From Bacillus sp. 491mf (GTDB lineage: Bacteria; Bacillota; Bacilli; Bacillales; Bacillaceae_G): a DNA stretch of 33,974 nucleotides. This document shows positions 9,514 to 17,597 of the stretch, one piece after another. How positions within the stretch are numbered: position 1 is the stretch's first letter; the number at the start of each line of letters is the position of its first letter. A model generated the notes under the pieces. It made no database searches. It was not told where the DNA came from and was given only the letters and a program-made list of their open reading frames with translations. The translations under genes and the position numbers were made by a program. The stretch lies in the NCBI RefSeq assembly GCF_900112415.1, contig NZ_FOLV01000042.1:1-33974 (forward strand). Direction: 5' to 3'.

Positions 9514-9532
9514 GATATTGAGAATCATTATC
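9514..9532 (+). promoter_or_regulatory. Fur box 1
   Basis: GATATTGAGAATCATTATC matches 17 of 19 positions of the classic Fur consensus GATAATGATAATCATTATC. It sits right after the -10 hexamer, where iron-loaded Fur would block transcription. Confidence 0.85.
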
Positions 9533-9577
9533 AAAAGTCGAGTTATATTCTTGATTTTCTTTTTTTTGCTTCTTAAT

Positions 9578-9596
9578 GAGAATGAAATTCATTTTC
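9578..9596 (+). promoter_or_regulatory. Fur box 2 (weaker)
   Basis: GAGAATGAAATTCATTTTC matches 15 of 19 positions of the Fur consensus and is a near-perfect palindrome in itself. It lies between box 1 and the first permease gene. Confidence 0.55.
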
Positions 9597-9629
9597 TTGT
9601 TATACATATTGAAAGTTAGGATGTTGCAT

Positions 9630-10688
9630 ATGGAAGTGAGTATGAGAAAGGTTTATGAAGAAGAATCAGTAGACATAAAAGAGGTGAAAAGTCGTCCGCT
9701 TATCGCCTTAATCATTTTAATCGTTGGAACTGCTTTATTAGCTTTAAGTATGGCTACTTCTATTTCATTTGGTGCTGCTGATATTAGTTTGAAAACAGTA
9801 TGGCAAGCTGTATTTCAGTTTGATATATCTATTACACATCATAGTGTCATTCAAGAATTGCGTCTTCCAAGAGCAATTGGAGGAGTAGCTGTAGGAGCAT
9901 TTTTAGCGGTATCTGGTGCAATTATGCAAGGGATGACGCGAAACCCACTTGCATCTCCATCACTGATGGGGATTACAGATGGGGCGGTATTTGGCATTGC
10001 CATCATGTTTGTATTCTTCCCAAACTCGCCATATTTCATGTTTGTCATTGCTTCTTTCATCGGTGCAGCATTTGGTGCAAGTATCGTATACGGAATTGGA
10101 GCAGCGTCTCCGGGCGGATTAACACCAATTAAGTTAGCGTTATCTGGAGCGGCAATTAGTGCCTTACTAGGCGCAATTTCATCTGGGATTGCTTTATATT
10201 TTAATCTAGCGCAAGAAGTTAGTATGTGGCATGCAGGCGGCGTTGCTGGTGTGAAATGGACGAGTTTAAACATGTTGCTTCCAGTTGGTCTTGTTTGTCT
10301 AATTATTGCGATTATGCTAGCAAGGTACATTACGATTTTAAGTTTTGGTGAAGAAATTGCCATTGGCCTTGGACAAAATACGAAGCTTATTAAGTTTATT
10401 GGAACAATTCTTGTACTTGTGCTTACAGGTAGTGCCGTTTCTATAGCTGGGTCTGTTGGATTTGTTGGTCTTGTTATCCCGCATTTAACACGTTTTCTTG
10501 TGGGATCAGATTATCGCTGGATTATCCCATGTTCTGCCGTTTTAGGGGGATTACTTGTTGGATGTGCTGATATGATCTCACGTATTATTAATCCGCCGTT
10601 TGAAACACCGATTGGCGCTGTAACAGCGATGATTGGTGTGCCATTCTTCCTCTACTTAGCGCGTAAAGAAGGGAGAGGGAAAATGTGA
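9630..10688 (+). CDS. Iron-chelate ABC importer permease 1 (FecCD family)
   Basis: The product is about 352 residues with some ten membrane segments. Family marks are RLPRAIGGVAVGAFLAVSG, GMTRNPLASPSLMGI, and the coupling-helix region GFVGLVIPHLTRFLVG, which contacts the ATPase. With the next permease it should form the heterodimeric channel of a BtuCD-type importer for an iron-siderophore or iron-citrate complex. The start is uncertain: ATG 9630 has AGG 9 bases upstream, and ATG 9642 has GGAAGTGAG directly before it. The stop overlaps the next start by 4 bases, which suggests coupled translation. Two Fur boxes upstream point to induction by iron starvation. Confidence 0.9.
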   Translation: MEVSMRKVYEEESVDIKEVKSRPLIALIILIVGTALLALSMATSISFGAADISLKTVWQAVFQFDISITHHSVIQELRLPRAIGGVAVGAFLAVSGAIMQGMTRNPLASPSLMGITDGAVFGIAIMFVFFPNSPYFMFVIASFIGAAFGASIVYGIGAASPGGLTPIKLALSGAAISALLGAISSGIALYFNLAQEVSMWHAGGVAGVKWTSLNMLLPVGLVCLIIAIMLARYITILSFGEEIAIGLGQNTKLIKFIGTILVLVLTGSAVSIAGSVGFVGLVIPHLTRFLVGSDYRWIIPCSAVLGGLLVGCADMISRIINPPFETPIGAVTAMIGVPFFLYLARKEGRGKM

Positions 10689-11701
10689 GGCAAGGAATAT
10701 TAACGAGAAAAAACATCTCAATTTTATCTAGCATTGGTCTGTTCATTTGCATTGTATTTTTCATTAGCTTAAATACAGGTACGTTCAAAATTTCACCAAT
10801 TGAAGTGCTGAAAACGCTCGTTGGTCTTGGAGCAGAAGATCAAACAACAATTTTATTTGATTTTCGGATGCCGCGAATGATTGTTGCTCTTTTAGTCGGA
10901 TCAGCTTTAGCAGTATCCGGTGCAATTATGCAAGGATTATCACGTAACCCACTTGCCGATCCAGGAATTATTGGTATTAATGCTGGATCGGGACTGTCAG
11001 TTGTAATGTTTGTTTATTTCGTATTTGGGAAAGTAACGATGACTTCGTTTGTATCTGTATTCATTTTGCCGTTTTTTGCTTTAGTTGGTGCAATAGTAGC
11101 GGCGGTCATTATTTACGCACTTGCTTGGAAAGACGGTGTTTCGCCGGTTCGATTAGTTCTCGTTGGGATTGCTGTAGCAGCTGGGTTTAGTGCTGTGAGC
11201 TTAGTATTCTCGATGAAAATGACAGCGAATGATTTCCGCTTTGCTACGATTTGGTTATCGGGAAGCTTATGGGGGACAGATTGGAAGTTCGTATTAAGCG
11301 TATTGCCATGGATGCTTATTTTCTTACCAATTGCTTTTATGAGAGCACCTATTTTAAATGTAATGAATTTAGGAGATGCAGCGGCAACGGGCCTCGGTTT
11401 GAACGTTGAGAAAGAGCGCCGTAAGCTATTATTTATCGCTGTTTGCTTAGCGGGTGCATCTGTTGCGGTTGCTGGGGGAATCAGCTTTATTGGATTAATG
11501 GCGCCGCATCTTGCCCGCCGCTTAGTAGGCGGAAAATATCAAATTATGCTGCCAACTGCTGCGCTCATCGGAACATTATTGTTATTGTTTTCCGATCTTC
11601 TTTCGCGCAGCTTACTTACAACATCAGAAATACCGGTTGGTCTTGTCATTTCAGTAATTGGCGCGCCGTATTTTATTTATTTACTTATAAAAACAAGATA
11701 G
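10685..11701 (+). CDS. Iron-chelate ABC importer permease 2 (FecCD family)
   Basis: The product is 338 residues, also with about ten membrane helices. It carries FRMPRMIVALLVGSALAVSG, GLSRNPLADPGIIGI and GFIGLMAPHLARRLVG, each matching a block in permease 1, so the two are diverged paralogues that pair in the membrane. The GTG start at 10685 overlaps the previous stop codon, with GGGAGAGGG just upstream. The ATPase gene begins 14 bases after the stop. Confidence 0.9.
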   Translation: MRQGILTRKNISILSSIGLFICIVFFISLNTGTFKISPIEVLKTLVGLGAEDQTTILFDFRMPRMIVALLVGSALAVSGAIMQGLSRNPLADPGIIGINAGSGLSVVMFVYFVFGKVTMTSFVSVFILPFFALVGAIVAAVIIYALAWKDGVSPVRLVLVGIAVAAGFSAVSLVFSMKMTANDFRFATIWLSGSLWGTDWKFVLSVLPWMLIFLPIAFMRAPILNVMNLGDAAATGLGLNVEKERRKLLFIAVCLAGASVAVAGGISFIGLMAPHLARRLVGGKYQIMLPTAALIGTLLLLFSDLLSRSLLTTSEIPVGLVISVIGAPYFIYLLIKTR

Positions 11702-11715
11702 GGGAGACGATCTAT

Positions 11716-12507
11716 ATGCCATCTTTATCAGTTGAGTCGATATCTGTTGGATATAGTGAAAATTTAATTATTGATGGGTTGTCTGTTGAAATACCTGAAG
11801 GGAAAATTACGACCATCATTGGTCCGAACGGATGCGGGAAATCTACGCTTCTGAAAACAGCATCGCGTATTTTAAAAGCAAAACGAGGTACTGTTTATTT
11901 GGACGGAAAGGAAATTGAGAAACAGCCGACGAAGGAAATTGCGAAAAAGATGGCAATTTTGCCGCAAACAGCAGAAGTGCCAACAGGTCTTACTGTATTT
12001 GAACTCGTTTCATATGGGCGTTTTCCACATCAAAAAGGGTTCGGTACGCTATCGGAAGAAGACTATCGTTACATTCGCTGGGCGCTTGATGTGACTGGTA
12101 TGAAGGAATTTGCAAATCGTCCGGCAGAGGCGCTGTCAGGCGGACAACGTCAACGCGTTTGGATTGCAATGGCGCTAGCACAAGGAACGGATTTACTTGT
12201 ACTAGATGAGCCAACAACATACCTTGATATGGCACATCAACTTGAAGTGCTGAACTTATTAAGAAAGTTAAATGAAGAAGAAGGAAGAACAATCGTGATG
12301 GTTATTCACGATCTCAATCACGCTTCTCGTTTTTCTGATCATATGCTTGCATTAAAAGAAGGGAAACTAATGAAACAAGGAACGCCAGATGAAGTCATGA
12401 CATCTGAAACGCTTCGCGAAGTGTTTGAAATTGAAGCACAAATGGTTCCATGTCCCGTTGGTGGCAAACCAATTTGTCTTACTTATGACTTAATGACGAG
12501 TGCGTAA
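11716..12507 (+). CDS. Iron-chelate ABC importer ATP-binding protein (FepC/FecE type)
   Basis: The product is 263 residues. Walker A is GPNGCGKST (36-44), the Q-loop is near Gln84, the signature is LSGGQ (140-144), Walker B is LLVLDEP with catalytic Glu165, and the H-loop is His198 in VIHDLNHASRF. This is the cytoplasmic motor for the two permeases just upstream. I chose the ATG at 11716 because AGGGGAGA lies 8 bases before it; the frame is open much further upstream only because it overlaps permease 2. The stop is followed by an imperfect hairpin and a repeat before the binding-protein gene. Confidence 0.93.
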   Translation: MPSLSVESISVGYSENLIIDGLSVEIPEGKITTIIGPNGCGKSTLLKTASRILKAKRGTVYLDGKEIEKQPTKEIAKKMAILPQTAEVPTGLTVFELVSYGRFPHQKGFGTLSEEDYRYIRWALDVTGMKEFANRPAEALSGGQRQRVWIAMALAQGTDLLVLDEPTTYLDMAHQLEVLNLLRKLNEEEGRTIVMVIHDLNHASRFSDHMLALKEGKLMKQGTPDEVMTSETLREVFEIEAQMVPCPVGGKPICLTYDLMTSA

Positions 12508-12521
12508 GCTGGTCTAAGGTT

Positions 12522-12569
12522 GTTCTAGTGGGCGGTAAATTGCGCCAGTAGATTACTGCCCGTCAGAAC
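12522..12569. other. Imperfect inverted repeat between ATPase and binding-protein genes
   Basis: GTTCT, GGGC and GTAA on the left pair with TTAC, GCCC and AGAAC on the right around a short loop. There is no T run after it, so it looks more like an RNA processing or stabilising hairpin, or a mobile-repeat remnant, than a simple terminator. Confidence 0.5.
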
Positions 12570-12611
12570 GGGAAAAGGTGTGACTTCCAGAAATTTGTAT
12601 AAATAGTTATA

Positions 12612-12692
12612 TATCTTGATTTTTTGACATATAAGTCGCTGCTATGCACGGCCAGATGCTCTCGCCCTCCTATAAAGAAAGGGGTTTGCTTG
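12612..12692 (+). repeat. Dispersed repeat family 1, copy 2 (short form)
   Basis: CTTGATTTTTTGACATATA and GCTGCTATGCAC run straight into the core GGCCAGATGCTCTCG (12650-12664) and AAAGAAAGG. The middle part present in copies 1 and 3 is missing. The repeat sits inside the iron-uptake gene cluster, ending about 38 bases before the binding-protein gene. Confidence 0.7.
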
Positions 12693-12729
12693 TAGCACTT
12701 TCACTATAACAAGATAAGGAGAGGAAAAT

Positions 12730-13671
12730 ATGAAGAAATTCAAAGCTACTCTACTAGTTTTCGTATTAGCGATTACTTCTATATTATTTGCAGCTTGTTC
12801 TTCTGATAAGAAAGAAGAAAAGAAAGCAGACGCAAAAAGTGAAGAGCGTGTTGTAAAACATGCAAAAGGAGAAATTAAAATCCCTGCAAATCCAAAGAAA
12901 ATTGCGGATTTAAGTGGGTCAACAGAAGAGTTATTAATTTTAGGTATGAAGCCGGTTATTACGGCAAATACGACGCAAGAAAAAATTGATGCACATATTG
13001 CAGAACAATTAAAAGGTGTAAAACCAGTTGGTTCTGCTTGGGGAGATAAAATTAACATTGAAGCAGTCGCCGCTGCAAAACCAGATTTAATTTTAGTAAA
13101 CAATCGTCAGGGAAAAATTTATGATCAGTTATCTAAAATTGCACCAACAGTTATGTTAAGTACTCCATTAGATCAATGGCGTCCGAAGTTTGAAGAAGTA
13201 GGAAAAATCTTCAATAAAGAACAAGAAATAGCTGCATGGTTAAAGAAATACGATGAAAAGGCAAACAAATTACATGATCAAATCGTTGCTAAAACTGGTG
13301 ATGCAAAATTCATGGTAATGGCAGCATATCCGAATGCATTCCGTGTGTACGGTGACTATGGATACGGTAGTATTCTATTTAAAGATTTAAAATTGCCAGC
13401 AGTTAATGGTACTCCAGCAGACAAGCCGTTAGTACAATTACAAAAGGAAGCATTAATTGATTACAATCCAGATTTCTTATTTGTATTCACAACAGGTGAT
13501 GGTACGCAGCGTCTAAAAGAATTCCAAGAAGAAACCATTTGGAAAAATATGAACGCTGTAAAAAATAACCGCGTGTATATGATTAAAAACGAAGATTTAA
13601 ATAAAGGATATTTTCCACTTGGTAAAGAGATGTTATTAAACGAGCTATCTACGTTTATTTTAGGAAAATAA
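12730..13671 (+). CDS. Iron-chelate substrate-binding lipoprotein
   Basis: The product is 313 residues. A lipoprotein signal ends in ILFAAC, making Cys23 the lipidated residue; a Lys/Glu-rich linker follows, then a periplasmic-binding-protein fold of the FhuD/FecB class (VVKHAKGEIKIPANPKKI, then PDLILVNNRQGKIYDQL and NPDFLFVFTTGD). It would capture a ferric complex outside the membrane and hand it to the FecCD permeases upstream. I cannot name the ligand. The gene lies 222 bases after the ATPase, beyond a hairpin and a repeat, so its expression may differ from the rest. AAGGAGAGG precedes the ATG. Confidence 0.9.
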   Translation: MKKFKATLLVFVLAITSILFAACSSDKKEEKKADAKSEERVVKHAKGEIKIPANPKKIADLSGSTEELLILGMKPVITANTTQEKIDAHIAEQLKGVKPVGSAWGDKINIEAVAAAKPDLILVNNRQGKIYDQLSKIAPTVMLSTPLDQWRPKFEEVGKIFNKEQEIAAWLKKYDEKANKLHDQIVAKTGDAKFMVMAAYPNAFRVYGDYGYGSILFKDLKLPAVNGTPADKPLVQLQKEALIDYNPDFLFVFTTGDGTQRLKEFQEETIWKNMNAVKNNRVYMIKNEDLNKGYFPLGKEMLLNELSTFILGK

Positions 13672-13682
13672 TAATGATGGAG

Positions 13683-13718
13683 AAAATCACCTTCGTTTTT
13701 GGAAGGTGATTTTATTTT
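13683..13718 (+). terminator. Terminator of the iron-uptake cluster
   Basis: AAAATCACCTTC and GAAGGTGATTTT form a 12-bp stem followed by ATTTTC, 12 bases after the stop of the binding-protein gene. Confidence 0.85.
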
Positions 13719-13809
13719 CATGCAGGAATATACAGTCTTTCATTTCTTTCTGTTTCGCCTTTCGTTTATAATAGAGGTAAGAACGTATAATGGAGGGCAG
13801 TGAAGTGTA

Positions 13810-15114
13810 ATGGCATATGTAAGTGATAAATTAAATGAAACGAAAGTGTTCAAAGACCCAGTGCATAAATATGTGCATGTACGCGATCGCGTAATTTGGG
13901 ATTTAATTGGAACGAAAGAGTTTCAACGTCTGCGCCGTATTAAGCAGCTAGGGACGACATTTTTTACATTTCACGGTGCGGAGCATAGTCGCTTTGCTCA
14001 TTCACTAGGTGTCTATGAAATTATTCGCCGCATGATTGATGATGTGTTTGATGGAAGACCGGATTGGAATGCAGAAGATCGTTTGTTGTGCTTATGTGCA
14101 GCACTTCTTCACGATGTTGGACATGGTCCTTTTTCTCATTCATTTGAAAAAGTTTTTAATTTGAATCATGAAAAATTTACACAAGCAATTATTGTCGGTG
14201 ATACAGAAATCCAAGAGGTATTAAGCCGAGTTGATCGTGAGTTTCCGCAAAAAGTAGCGGATGTCATTGCGAAAACTTCTACTAATAAATTAGCAATTAG
14301 TATGATTTCTAGCCAAATTGACGCAGATCGCATGGACTATTTATTACGAGATGCGTATTTCACAGGTGTGAAATATGGAAACTTTGATATGGAACGAATA
14401 TTACGGGTAATGCGTCCATTTAATAATCAAGTTGTGATTAAATATAGCGGGATGCATGCTGTTGAACATTACATTATGAGCCGTTATCAAATGTACTGGC
14501 AAGTATATTTTCATCCAGTCACGCGCAGTGCGGAAGTGATTTTGACAAAAATTTTGCACCGTGCGAAAGCGTTGCATGAACAGTACTATACATTTAAATA
14601 TCATCCTGTTCATTTCTATTCTTTATTTGAAGGGGAAGTAACGGTAGAGGATTATTTGAAGCTAGACGAGAATGTTATGTATTATTACTTCCAAGTATGG
14701 CAAGAAGAAGAGGATGCTATTTTAAGTGATTTATGCCGCCGTTTTATGAACCGTAACTTGTTCAAGTGCGTTGATTTTACAGAAAAGCACGGGTTAAACA
14801 ATTGGGTAGAATTAAATAATTTATTTAAGAAGATTGGGCTTGATCCAGAATATTATTTAGTGGTAGATTCTACGTCGGATCTGCCGTATGACTTTTACCG
14901 TGCAGGTGAAGAGGAAGAACGCTTGCCGATTTTACTGCTTATGCCAAATGGAGAACTGCGTGAATTGTCTCGTGAGTCGGACATTGTGGAAGCAATTACA
15001 GGTAAAAAGAGAACAGATCAAAAGCTATTCTATCCGCATGATTTACTGTATGAAGATGGAAGAAAAGGGAAAATAAAAGAAAAAATTATTCGTTTATTAG
15101 AAGGAAAAGAGTAA
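13810..15114 (+). CDS. ywfO: HD-domain phosphohydrolase YwfO
   Basis: The product is 434 residues, about the size of B. subtilis YwfO. It has the HD-superfamily metal motif: His64 in RFAHSLGVYE, His101-Asp102 in LLHDVGHGPFSHSFE, and a later Asp in SSQIDADRMDYLLRDAYFTG. That last block and the N-terminal RLRRIKQLG are shared with the dGTPase-like branch, whose Enterococcus member (EF1143) cleaves dNTPs, so a dNTP triphosphohydrolase role is likely but inferred. A strong GGAGGG lies about 13 bases before the ATG, which is a long spacing. The gene converges on ywhB with a hairpin between. Confidence 0.88.
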   Translation: MAYVSDKLNETKVFKDPVHKYVHVRDRVIWDLIGTKEFQRLRRIKQLGTTFFTFHGAEHSRFAHSLGVYEIIRRMIDDVFDGRPDWNAEDRLLCLCAALLHDVGHGPFSHSFEKVFNLNHEKFTQAIIVGDTEIQEVLSRVDREFPQKVADVIAKTSTNKLAISMISSQIDADRMDYLLRDAYFTGVKYGNFDMERILRVMRPFNNQVVIKYSGMHAVEHYIMSRYQMYWQVYFHPVTRSAEVILTKILHRAKALHEQYYTFKYHPVHFYSLFEGEVTVEDYLKLDENVMYYYFQVWQEEEDAILSDLCRRFMNRNLFKCVDFTEKHGLNNWVELNNLFKKIGLDPEYYLVVDSTSDLPYDFYRAGEEEERLPILLLMPNGELRELSRESDIVEAITGKKRTDQKLFYPHDLLYEDGRKGKIKEKIIRLLEGKE

Positions 15115-15140
15115 GAGAAGCAGCACAGCTGCTTCTCTTA
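15112..15140. terminator. Hairpin between convergent ywfO and ywhB
   Basis: TAAGAGAAGCAG and CTGCTTCTCTTA form a perfect 12-bp stem that begins in the ywfO stop codon. There is no T run, so its termination strength is unclear. Confidence 0.55.
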
Positions 15141-15149
15141 CATCGATGA

Positions 15150-15338
15150 TTATTCTTGGTCGCTTAAGCGCTTTCCGCCAATTGCGTAATGATTTTTAGA
15201 CATTTCTTCAATGAATACAACGATTTTTTCTTCTGGTGCACCAGTAGTTTCGCTTACTGCAGCTGTTACTTTTTCAGCAAGGGCTTTCTTTTGCTCTTCT
15301 GTGCGACCTTCTAACATTTTCACTGTTACGTATGGCAT
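15150..15338 (-). CDS. ywhB: 4-oxalocrotonate tautomerase family protein (YwhB)
   Basis: The product is 62 residues, the standard size for this family of small hexameric enzymes. After removal of the initiator Met the first residue is Pro, the catalytic general base of the family; the start MPYVTVKMLEGR fits. Members tautomerise enol-keto acids such as 2-hydroxymuconate; the cellular substrate here is unknown. I use the ATG at 15338, with AAGGAGCG about 8 bases upstream, because it places the catalytic Pro at position 2. A longer in-frame extension to 15398 has no support. It sits between ywfO and ywhC as in B. subtilis. Confidence 0.88.
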   Translation of the reverse strand: MPYVTVKMLEGRTEEQKKALAEKVTAAVSETTGAPEEKIVVFIEEMSKNHYAIGGKRLSDQE

Positions 15339-15447
15339 ATGTATCGCTCCTTTTATGTAGATTACAGTACTATTATAACGGATTCTTGAAGAGCGCAATT
15401 AGAAAATAAAAGATTTTTTATTTGGATTATTAAGAAGGAGATGAAGT

Positions 15448-16122
15448 ATGGATAATTTCTTTAGATACCCATTGCACGAGTTACCGTTGTTAGCTCTTGC
15501 AGTTGCAATCGCACTCTCTGTACATGAGTTTGCACATGCATATGTTGCTTATAAATTTGGAGATTTAACGGCGAAGAATCAAGGGCGTTTAACAATATCG
15601 CCCCTTTCTCATATCGATCCGATTGGTGCAATCGCATTCTTGTTTATCGGTTTTGGATGGGCGCGCCCTGTGCCGGTAAACCCATATAACTTTAAACGTC
15701 CGCGCCTTGCGGGGGTTTGCGTTTCGATTGCGGGGCCAATCAGTAATTTATTATTGGGTGCTTTTGGACTTGCTGCCTGGTATAGCTTGCTGAAATTTGG
15801 AGTGATTGAAGCAGTCCCAGTAGCAGTAGGAGAGACGCTATTTCAGTTCTTTCAAATTTTTATCGGGATTAATATCGTTCTGTTTATTTTTAACTTGATA
15901 CCAATCCCGCCATTAGATGGCTACCGTGTTTTGGAAGACCTAGCGCCAACTAATATACGTGCGAAAATGACGCAATATGAAAAATACGGTGCAATCCTTT
16001 TATTGATTCTTGTCATTACACCGTTAGATCGCTATACGATTCAACCAATATTTCAAGTTGTCATTCCACAAGTTTTAGGTATGCTGCATACTATAATTGG
16101 ACCATTATTTGGATTGTATTAG
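15448..16122 (+). CDS. ywhC: Site-2 protease family membrane metalloprotease (YwhC, peptidase M50)
   Basis: The product is 224 residues with about five or six membrane helices. The zinc motif HEFAH (26-30) lies in an N-terminal helix and the third-ligand motif NLIPIPPLDG (149-158, Asp157) near the C-terminal side; both are the intramembrane site-2 protease marks. It lacks a PDZ domain, so it belongs to the small soluble-domain-free branch. Substrate unknown. AAGGAGATGAAGT precedes the ATG. The stop lies 16 bases before the ywhD start, which suggests an operon. Confidence 0.9.
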   Translation: MDNFFRYPLHELPLLALAVAIALSVHEFAHAYVAYKFGDLTAKNQGRLTISPLSHIDPIGAIAFLFIGFGWARPVPVNPYNFKRPRLAGVCVSIAGPISNLLLGAFGLAAWYSLLKFGVIEAVPVAVGETLFQFFQIFIGINIVLFIFNLIPIPPLDGYRVLEDLAPTNIRAKMTQYEKYGAILLLILVITPLDRYTIQPIFQVVIPQVLGMLHTIIGPLFGLY

Positions 16123-16138
16123 AAGGGGAGGCTTTTCT

Positions 16139-16648
16139 GTGGCAGAGAAAAAGAAACAAATTGGTTTTAATATTATTAAAAATGACTCTACAGATGGACA
16201 CGGCGGCTTTGGAGTCGGCGCATTAAGTCTTGAAAATATTTCTCCTGTTATTATTGATGTAACAGAAGGAACGGCAGTTGTAGATATTGGAGCAATGCAT
16301 GCCCGCAGTGCCGTTGAAAAAGGTATTAAATTTTTAATCAATAAAGAAGGAGTACCAAATGCAAAACCGTACTGGCTTGTTTGGGTAACAATTGAGCGCA
16401 CAGCAAACGGCGCGTATTATGCAGGTGTAACTGCATGTGAAATGACTGTAGACCGTGAAATTCGCCGTGGTTATAAATCACTTCCAGAGCACGTAAATAA
16501 AATGGATAAATCATTAAAGCGTTACATTATGGTTGATCATATGGATGAACCTTCTAAAAAAGTGCTTGGAACATTCTTAAAAGAGCATAATGAGGAGCTA
16601 TGGAATTCTTCTAGTGAGAAATTACGTAGTGAATTGTTAGGAGAGTAA
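16139..16648 (+). CDS. ywhD: YwhD family protein of unknown function
   Basis: The product is 169 residues, near the length of B. subtilis YwhD, and begins with a GTG preceded by GGGGAGG at 7 bases. It looks soluble, with no signal peptide or membrane helix. The family is recognised from the opening (KKKQIGFNIIKNDSTDGHGG) and the position directly after ywhC. No function is known to me. The upstream in-frame ATG at 16097 lies inside ywhC and has no ribosome site. Confidence 0.85.
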   Translation: MAEKKKQIGFNIIKNDSTDGHGGFGVGALSLENISPVIIDVTEGTAVVDIGAMHARSAVEKGIKFLINKEGVPNAKPYWLVWVTIERTANGAYYAGVTACEMTVDREIRRGYKSLPEHVNKMDKSLKRYIMVDHMDEPSKKVLGTFLKEHNEELWNSSSEKLRSELLGE

Positions 16649-16690
16649 TAGGAGAGGCTGCTCAAAAGTGAAACTTTTGGGTTTATATAT

Positions 16691-16735
16691 AAGGAGCCGA
16701 CTAAAAAGTCCACTTTTTAGTCGGCTCCTTTCAAT
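16691..16735 (+). terminator. Terminator of the ywhC-ywhD operon
   Basis: A 19-bp perfect stem (16691-16709 with 16712-16730) has a two-base loop and ends in TTTCAATTTT. It starts 42 bases after the ywhD stop codon. Confidence 0.85.
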
Positions 16736-16750
16736 TTTCGGTATGATTCA

Positions 16751-16960
16751 GCTCAGCGAATCGATCACTTTTGCGTCGAATGTCGTCGAGGAATCTTTAA
16801 ATTGTGTCGAAGCGCCGATATATCGCGAAAAGCGCTGATATATTCCAAAGAGTGGTCGATATATCGTGAAAAGCACCGATATATTGCAAAGAACGGTCGA
16901 TAACGGGAAAAGAACTGACTTCAAAAGGCGCTTATGTGTCATTTGGGGTTTGTTTGAAAA
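16751..16960 (+). repeat. Dispersed repeat family 2, copy B (long form, broken hairpin)
   Basis: This copy opens GCTCAGCGAATCGA, then GTCGAATGTCGTCGAGGAAT, then alternating units of the type GCGCCGATATAT and GTGGTCGATATATCG, then CGGTCGATAACGG. It has more of these internal units than copies A and C. The left arm of the terminal hairpin (CTGACTTCAAAAGG) is kept, but the right arm is replaced by TCATTTGGGGTTTG, so no stable stem forms. The acetyltransferase gene begins 80 bases later. Confidence 0.75.
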
Positions 16961-17040
16961 CATGTTTTTAATTGAAGAGAGCAGGAAATGCCGATATTTG
17001 TCAGAAATATGTATGTAAATGGGGAAGGAGAGATGGATAC

Positions 17041-17586
17041 ATGAGAATAAGTGGGGAGTCTATTTTCATAAAAAGTTTAGAAGAATGTGATGCAGAAGCT
17101 ATGATGCATTTAGAATCGAAAAACCGAGATTTTTTTCAACTGTATACAGCGTTACGAGAGGATAATTTTTATACGTTAGACGGTCAAAAGGAACGTATTC
17201 GAAAAGGGAATGAAAAGCAGGAGCTTGATGAGGAGTATTCATTTGGCATTTATCTAAATGAAACGGGAGAGTTAATCGGGTCTGTTGCATTATTTGAAGT
17301 ACTACGCTACTCTTTGCAAAATTGCTTTATTGGATATACCTTAGATAAACATCATAATGGGAAGGGATATATGACAGAGGCTGTTAAGCTAGTTGTGTCT
17401 TACGCATTCGATGAACTAAAGCTTCATCGGATTGAAGCGGGCGTTATGCCACATAATACCGGATCAATAAAAGTGTTAGAGAAATCAGGCTTTCATAAAG
17501 AGGGAATTGCAAGGAAAAACGTAAAGATAAATGGAAAATGGGAAGACCATCAAGTATTAGCGATCGTAAATGATAATGATGAATAG
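17041..17586 (+). CDS. GNAT N-acetyltransferase, RimJ/RimL-like
   Basis: The product is 181 residues. The acetyl-CoA pyrophosphate loop is NGKGYM (106-111), and the run KLHRIEAGVMPHNTGSIKVLEKSGF is the usual GNAT motif A/B end, as in enzymes that acetylate ribosomal-protein N-termini or small amines. Substrate cannot be inferred. AAGGAGAG lies 8 bases before the ATG at 17041. This gene is not part of the ywhD-pbpG junction in B. subtilis, and it lies exactly between two direct copies of repeat family 2, so it is likely an inserted gene. Confidence 0.88.
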   Translation: MRISGESIFIKSLEECDAEAMMHLESKNRDFFQLYTALREDNFYTLDGQKERIRKGNEKQELDEEYSFGIYLNETGELIGSVALFEVLRYSLQNCFIGYTLDKHHNGKGYMTEAVKLVVSYAFDELKLHRIEAGVMPHNTGSIKVLEKSGFHKEGIARKNVKINGKWEDHQVLAIVNDNDE

Positions 17587-17597
17587 AAAGGAAAGAT

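Noticed and set aside
9851-10363. 170-codon minus-strand frame opposite permease 1
   Set aside because: Antisense shadow of a strongly conserved membrane protein; composition is the mirror of that gene.
11443-11715. N-terminal extension of the ATPase frame
   Set aside because: It overlaps the permease 2 gene in another frame and lacks a ribosome site; the ATG at 11716 has one and begins the usual ABC fold.
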